Shown piece after piece: positions 15,548 to 18,164 of a stretch of 18,164 nt of DNA. Under the pieces are notes generated by a model. That model was not told the origin of the DNA and made no database searches. It worked only from the letters and a program-made list of their open reading frames with translations. The position numbers and the translations under genes were made by a program. Position 1 is the stretch's first letter. Every line of letters starts with the position of its first letter. Origin of the DNA: Coprococcus sp. GTDB lineage: Bacteria > Bacillota > Clostridia > Lachnospirales > Lachnospiraceae. Location: the NCBI GenBank assembly GCA_016297325.1, contig JAEDGW010000051.1, positions 1-18,164 of the forward strand. Direction: 5' to 3'.

Positions 15548-16621
15548 ATGAAGAGAATTATACTGACCGGTGGCGGTACAGCAGGACATGTCACCCCTAA
15601 CATGGCACTGATGCCTGAACTTAAGAAACACGGTTATGACATCCAGTACATCGGATCCTACGATGGAATGGAGAAAAAGCTTATAGAGGACATGGGAATC
15701 CCATACCACGGAATATCATCAGGCAAGCTCAGGAGATACTTCTCCATGAAAAACTTCTCAGATCCGTTCAAGGTTCTGAAGGGTATATCTGAGGCCAAGA
15801 AACTCATGAAGGAGCTTCACCCTGACATAGTATTTTCAAAAGGGGGTTTTGTCACTGTTCCTGTAGTATTTGCAGCACACTCCGCAGGCATTCCTGTCAT
15901 CATCCATGAGTCAGATATGACACCGGGACTTGCAAACAAGCTCGCACTTCCAAAGGCGACAAAGGTATGCTGTAACTTCCCTGAGACAAAAGATCTGTTC
16001 CCGGAGGGCAAAGCGGTTGTCACCGGTACTCCTATAAGAGAAGAACTCTTTAGCGGCGATTCAGCATTCGCCTATAACTACTGTGGATTCACAGACAACA
16101 AGCCTGTTCTTCTGATAGTAGGCGGAAGCTCAGGAAGCGTGATAATCAACAACGCCATAAGAGACAATCTTGACAAGCTTCTGGAGACATTCAATGTCAT
16201 CCACCTCTGCGGAAAAGACAATCTCGATGAAAGCCTCAAGGGAAAAGCCGGTTATGTACAGTTTGAGTATGTCAAGAAAGAACTTGCAAGTATGCTCGCT
16301 CTCTGTGACATCATCATTTCCAGAGCCGGTGCAAATGCTATATGTGAGCTTCTCGCTCTCAGAAAGCCGAACATCCTGATTCCACTTTCAAAGGCAGCTT
16401 CCAGAGGAGATCAGATATTGAATGCCCAGTCATTTGAGAAGAGCGGCTACAGTTATGTCATTGAAGAGGAAGAACTGAATACTGAATCCCTGTTCAAAGC
16501 TATACATGAAGTATATAACAACAAGGACAAATATATTCAGGCCATGGAGTCCAGCAATCTGGCAGATTCCACCGGCATCATCATCAACATGATCGAAGAG
16601 CTTGTGAACAGCAACGACTGA
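15548..16621 (+). CDS. murG: MurG, lipid II-forming N-acetylglucosaminyltransferase
   Basis: Transfers GlcNAc from UDP-GlcNAc to lipid I on the inner face of the membrane, giving lipid II for peptidoglycan. It has 357 residues, the usual length. The N-terminal acceptor loop is GGGTAGHVTPN (8-18), followed by SKGGFVTVPVV (97-107) and HESDMTPGLANK (120-131). The donor-binding half has GGSSGS (192-197; GGSLG/GGSQG is usual), SRAGANAICEL (258-268) and ASRGDQILNA (284-293). The RGDQ form, instead of the DHQ of many MurG proteins, fits my memory of Clostridia-type MurG. AGGAGG lies about 13 nt before the ATG, a long spacing; no better start is seen. It is not in a mur-fts cluster but behind a TSCPD gene. 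Confidence 0.94.
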   Translation: MKRIILTGGGTAGHVTPNMALMPELKKHGYDIQYIGSYDGMEKKLIEDMGIPYHGISSGKLRRYFSMKNFSDPFKVLKGISEAKKLMKELHPDIVFSKGGFVTVPVVFAAHSAGIPVIIHESDMTPGLANKLALPKATKVCCNFPETKDLFPEGKAVVTGTPIREELFSGDSAFAYNYCGFTDNKPVLLIVGGSSGSVIINNAIRDNLDKLLETFNVIHLCGKDNLDESLKGKAGYVQFEYVKKELASMLALCDIIISRAGANAICELLALRKPNILIPLSKAASRGDQILNAQSFEKSGYSYVIEEEELNTESLFKAIHEVYNNKDKYIQAMESSNLADSTGIIINMIEELVNSND

Positions 16622-16624
16622 TGA

Positions 16625-16717
16625 ACGTCTGATTCATCAAGTATCTGATACACTGAGCATCTGATACACTGAGCTCTGATACACCGAGTTCTGATATACT
16701 AAGCATCTGATACATGC
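16625..16717 (+). repeat. Degenerate 15-16 bp tandem repeat downstream of murG
   Basis: About six head-to-tail units, consensus GCATCTGATACACTGA. The unit starting at 16641 and the one at 16657 differ at one base. Units at 16673, 16688 and 16703 are 15 bp and more diverged, and a first weak copy starts at 16625. The array begins within a few bases of the murG stop codon and runs exactly up to the terminator. No open frame of note covers it. Confidence 0.8.
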
Positions 16718-16753
16718 AAAAACGGGATCATCCTTTCGGATGATCCCGTTTTT
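16718..16753. terminator. Perfectly palindromic bidirectional terminator
   Basis: Two perfect 16-nt arms (16718-16733 and 16738-16753) around a TTTC loop. The arms run A5, CGGGATCATCC and its complement, then T5, so the hairpin ends with a T-run on either strand. It serves murG (plus) and the 164-residue protein gene (minus). The remaining 75 bp to 16829 are AT-rich and show nothing clear. Confidence 0.92.
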
Positions 16754-16829
16754 ACTTTATAATCTTATATCTTCAGATGGATACTATATAGATCCTGTAT
16801 CATTTCCATGTTCTATTATATAAGAAAGC

Positions 16830-17324
16830 TTAATATGCAAGAGCCTGAAGTGCTGCTGACTTTGTAGTGTCATCACATACCTGATCGCCTATATATATAG
16901 TAACTGTGCTCTTGCCCTCTGCAGGGAATGCAAATACGATCTTCAGAGTCTTGTCAATATATGTTCCGTCAGATCCAAACTTTGCAAGATCCATGCTGAC
17001 CTTTGTGCCGTAATATGTGATAGTGAAGCCGCCATTCGTTGACTCCTCATAGTACCATACAGAAGTCTTAGCCTTCTTTGTGAGGGCATCTCCATATGTA
17101 ACTCCTGTGTTGACAGTTCTCTCAACACCTGACTTCTGAACCTCTGCATACTTGATCTCGTTCTTCTTCAGGCTGTCGATCTTCTCCTTTGCGACATCAT
17201 CTGTCTTGTACTGGAAATATCCTTTTACAAAAATCTGTGCTGTCTCTGGAAGAACCAGATATACACCACCACAAAGTGCTGCTACAACTACAATTGCAAT
17301 CAATATTTTAAGAAATGTCTTCAT
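16830..17324 (-). CDS. Unrecognised small membrane-anchored or secreted protein
   Basis: 164 residues; family not recognised. A lysine-bearing N-terminus and one hydrophobic segment (about 5-25, ILIAIVVVAALCGGVYLVL) form a signal anchor or uncleaved signal peptide. The rest is hydrophilic and probably extracytoplasmic: a lysine-rich helical part (about 35-65), then a beta-rich part with WYYEESTNGGFTITYYG (90-106) and a C-terminal strand-rich tail with one Cys (150). GGAG lies about 10 nt before the ATG. It follows the HD-domain gene by 37 bp and is probably cotranscribed. I see no motif that gives a function. Confidence 0.75.
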   Translation of the reverse strand: MKTFLKILIAIVVVAALCGGVYLVLPETAQIFVKGYFQYKTDDVAKEKIDSLKKNEIKYAEVQKSGVERTVNTGVTYGDALTKKAKTSVWYYEESTNGGFTITYYGTKVSMDLAKFGSDGTYIDKTLKIVFAFPAEGKSTVTIYIGDQVCDDTTKSAALQALAY

Positions 17325-17361
17325 AATTTATCTCTCCTATCCTTACCCAATAAGTCATAAA

Positions 17362-17952
17362 TTAAAATAACTCTTTCTCCAATTGGAAGATGAAATCTTC
17401 CAGAAGCTGCATGCGTTTGCTGTACTCCATACGTCCAGCCTCCGTCTTGCATCTCTTTATCTTTGGTTTATTAATCTTGTAGAAATTCTTGATCCTGTAA
17501 TATGCTCTCTTATAACTTGCCTCATCTTCTATAGCGGTGGCCATAGAATCCCAGAGCACACTGATAGCGCCAACCTCATCTAGAAGGTCAGCATCCATAA
17601 CAATCCTGCACTCCAGCGACAGATCAGCGTCGGTATCCTTCTCCTCATGAATCATGATTATCTCACCGATCTTGGCTATCTTCACCGGATCAACCCCCAG
17701 GCTGTCCAAATAATTAACCGCTATCTCAGCGCCAACCTCGCCATGTGGTCTCACTCCATCCCAGCCAACATCGTGGAGAAGTGCAGCAAGCACTATAATA
17801 TCGAGGTCTCCGCCCAATTTCGACTGAAGCTTTATGGCCCATCTATATACTCTCATAGTGTGCTCAAATCTGCTTCTGAACGGATAGTTAGGCGGCCGGC
17901 CATTCACTGCGGTCTGTTCCTTTACAAAATCAATTACTTCAGCGTAATTCAT
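17362..17952 (-). CDS. HD-domain phosphohydrolase
   Basis: A 196-residue soluble protein with the metal-binding HD signature: FEHTMRV (His31), LLHDVGW (His60-Asp61), further histidines at 70 and 102 (IHEEKD) and VMDADLLDE (Asp120, Asp122). HD proteins hydrolyse phosphoester bonds, for example of nucleotides or signalling nucleotides; the substrate here is unknown. The C-terminal third (about 140-196) is helical and basic. AAGGGG lies about 11 nt before the ATG. It is the first gene of a likely two-gene operon with the membrane-anchored protein downstream. The 5' leader has a stable 8-bp hairpin and the promoter overlaps a dyad. Confidence 0.85.
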   Translation of the reverse strand: MNYAEVIDFVKEQTAVNGRPPNYPFRSRFEHTMRVYRWAIKLQSKLGGDLDIIVLAALLHDVGWDGVRPHGEVGAEIAVNYLDSLGVDPVKIAKIGEIIMIHEEKDTDADLSLECRIVMDADLLDEVGAISVLWDSMATAIEDEASYKRAYYRIKNFYKINKPKIKRCKTEAGRMEYSKRMQLLEDFIFQLEKELF

Positions 17953-17980
17953 ATAAGTTTTCGCCCCTTGGAAATCACTA

Positions 17981-18007
17981 TTCTACGAAATTTGCCCTCT
18001 CGTAGAA
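17981..18007 (-). promoter_or_regulatory. Hairpin in the leader of the HD-domain gene
   Basis: A perfect 8-bp inverted repeat TTCTACGA / TCGTAGAA with an 11-nt loop, ending about 30 nt before the ATG and just upstream of the AAGGGG site. No T-run follows, so it is not a terminator. It could be an operator or an mRNA-stabilising hairpin. Confidence 0.45.
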
Positions 18008-18009
18008 GT

Positions 18010-18038
18010 ATCATACTTGATGATAACATCTTTTGTAA
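18010..18038 (-). promoter_or_regulatory. Possible promoter of the HD-domain operon, overlapping a dyad
   Basis: On the minus strand TTACAA (18033-18038) and TATGAT (18010-18015) are 17 bp apart; the -35 match is poor. A perfect dyad TATCAT-N5-ATGATA (18009-18025) covers the -10 box, a place where a repressor could act. Between here and 18056 the DNA is very AT-rich. Confidence 0.4.
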
Positions 18039-18055
18039 TGTTTTGCTATATTTTT

Positions 18056-18163
18056 TTAAATTTTTAATAAATTTTGCAATAAAAAAATCCATGCGGTCTT
18101 CCTTCGAAGCGTCACCATAGACGTTACCTCAGCAGTTAGCTCAGCCCAGGCACCCTCACGGCA
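18056..18163 (-). CDS. Possible 3' end of a further gene, cut by the right window edge
   Basis: One minus-strand frame is open from the window edge to a TAA at 18056, 35 codons, and the other two frames hit stops early. The first part is GC-richer than the AT-rich DNA next to it and carries three degenerate 12-bp units (GCTGAGCTAACT, GCTGAGGTAACG, TCTATGGTGACG) that translate as AELT-AEVT-SMVT. The gene would end just before the HD-operon promoter. It is too short to identify. A T7 run (starting near 18087, after a hairpin-capable stretch) could instead mean that this is an untranslated 3' region with a terminator. Confidence 0.3.
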   Translation of the reverse strand, partial: CREGAWAELTAEVTSMVTLRRKTAWIFLLQNLLKI

Positions 18164-18164
18164 C

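Noticed and set aside
16625..16717. CRISPR array
   Set aside because: Units of 15-16 bp are contiguous with no unique spacers, so this is a plain tandem repeat.
18100..18164. Resemblance of the minus-strand edge to a TPP riboswitch (GGGTGCCTGGGCTGAG)
   Set aside because: The required second half of the TPP element is missing; what follows is a 12-bp repeat in an open frame, and no thiamine gene is adjacent.
1..18164. tRNA, rRNA, insertion sequence or prophage genes
   Set aside because: No cloverleaf, rRNA stretch, transposase or integrase reading frame was recognised on either strand.

Overview
This window looks like chromosomal DNA of a low-GC Firmicute of the class Clostridia, most likely family Lachnospiraceae. 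That placement is an inference from the gdpP-rplI-dnaB order, a Clostridia-type MurG, a FabV/TER-type enoyl reductase, a small TSCPD-domain protein, and a giant secreted protein made of Ig-like, MBG-like and Big_2-like modules. No tRNA or rRNA gene, insertion sequence or CRISPR array was seen.

Region 1 (1-5182, minus strand) is a housekeeping operon: a promoter at 5154-5182, then gdpP (c-di-AMP phosphodiesterase), rplI (ribosomal protein L9), dnaB (replicative helicase) and fabV, which runs off the left edge. The first three genes are separated by 4-5 bp, and their Shine-Dalgarno sites lie inside or across the end of the gene before.

Region 2 (5198-6784, minus) is pgi (glucose-6-phosphate isomerase), a single-gene unit with its own promoter and terminator.

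Region 3 (6795-13310) is the most interesting part. A 1751-residue secreted surface protein (minus) is divergent from a MerR-family regulator with a GyrI-like effector domain (plus). The surface-protein promoter has consensus-like -35 and -10 boxes 19 bp apart, and a perfect 7+4+7 dyad lies in that spacer. This is the classic layout of a promoter activated by a MerR-type protein through DNA distortion. The regulator's own promoter overlaps the same segment from the other side, so one operator could both autorepress the regulator and activate the surface protein. Both leaders carry a hairpin followed by a T-tract.

Region 4 (13336-15136, minus) is a two-gene envelope operon: an unrecognised multi-pass membrane protein, then a lipoprotein polysaccharide deacetylase of the PdaA-like type. 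Region 5 (15164-16753, plus) is a divergent operon of a four-cysteine TSCPD protein and murG, followed by a degenerate 15-16 bp tandem repeat and a perfectly palindromic bidirectional terminator. Region 6 (16830-18038, minus) is an HD-domain phosphohydrolase followed by a small membrane-anchored protein of unknown function. The right edge holds the possible 3' end of another minus-strand gene with a 12-bp repeat.

Four genes (gdpP, murG, the deacetylase and the surface protein) concern the cell envelope or its signalling.
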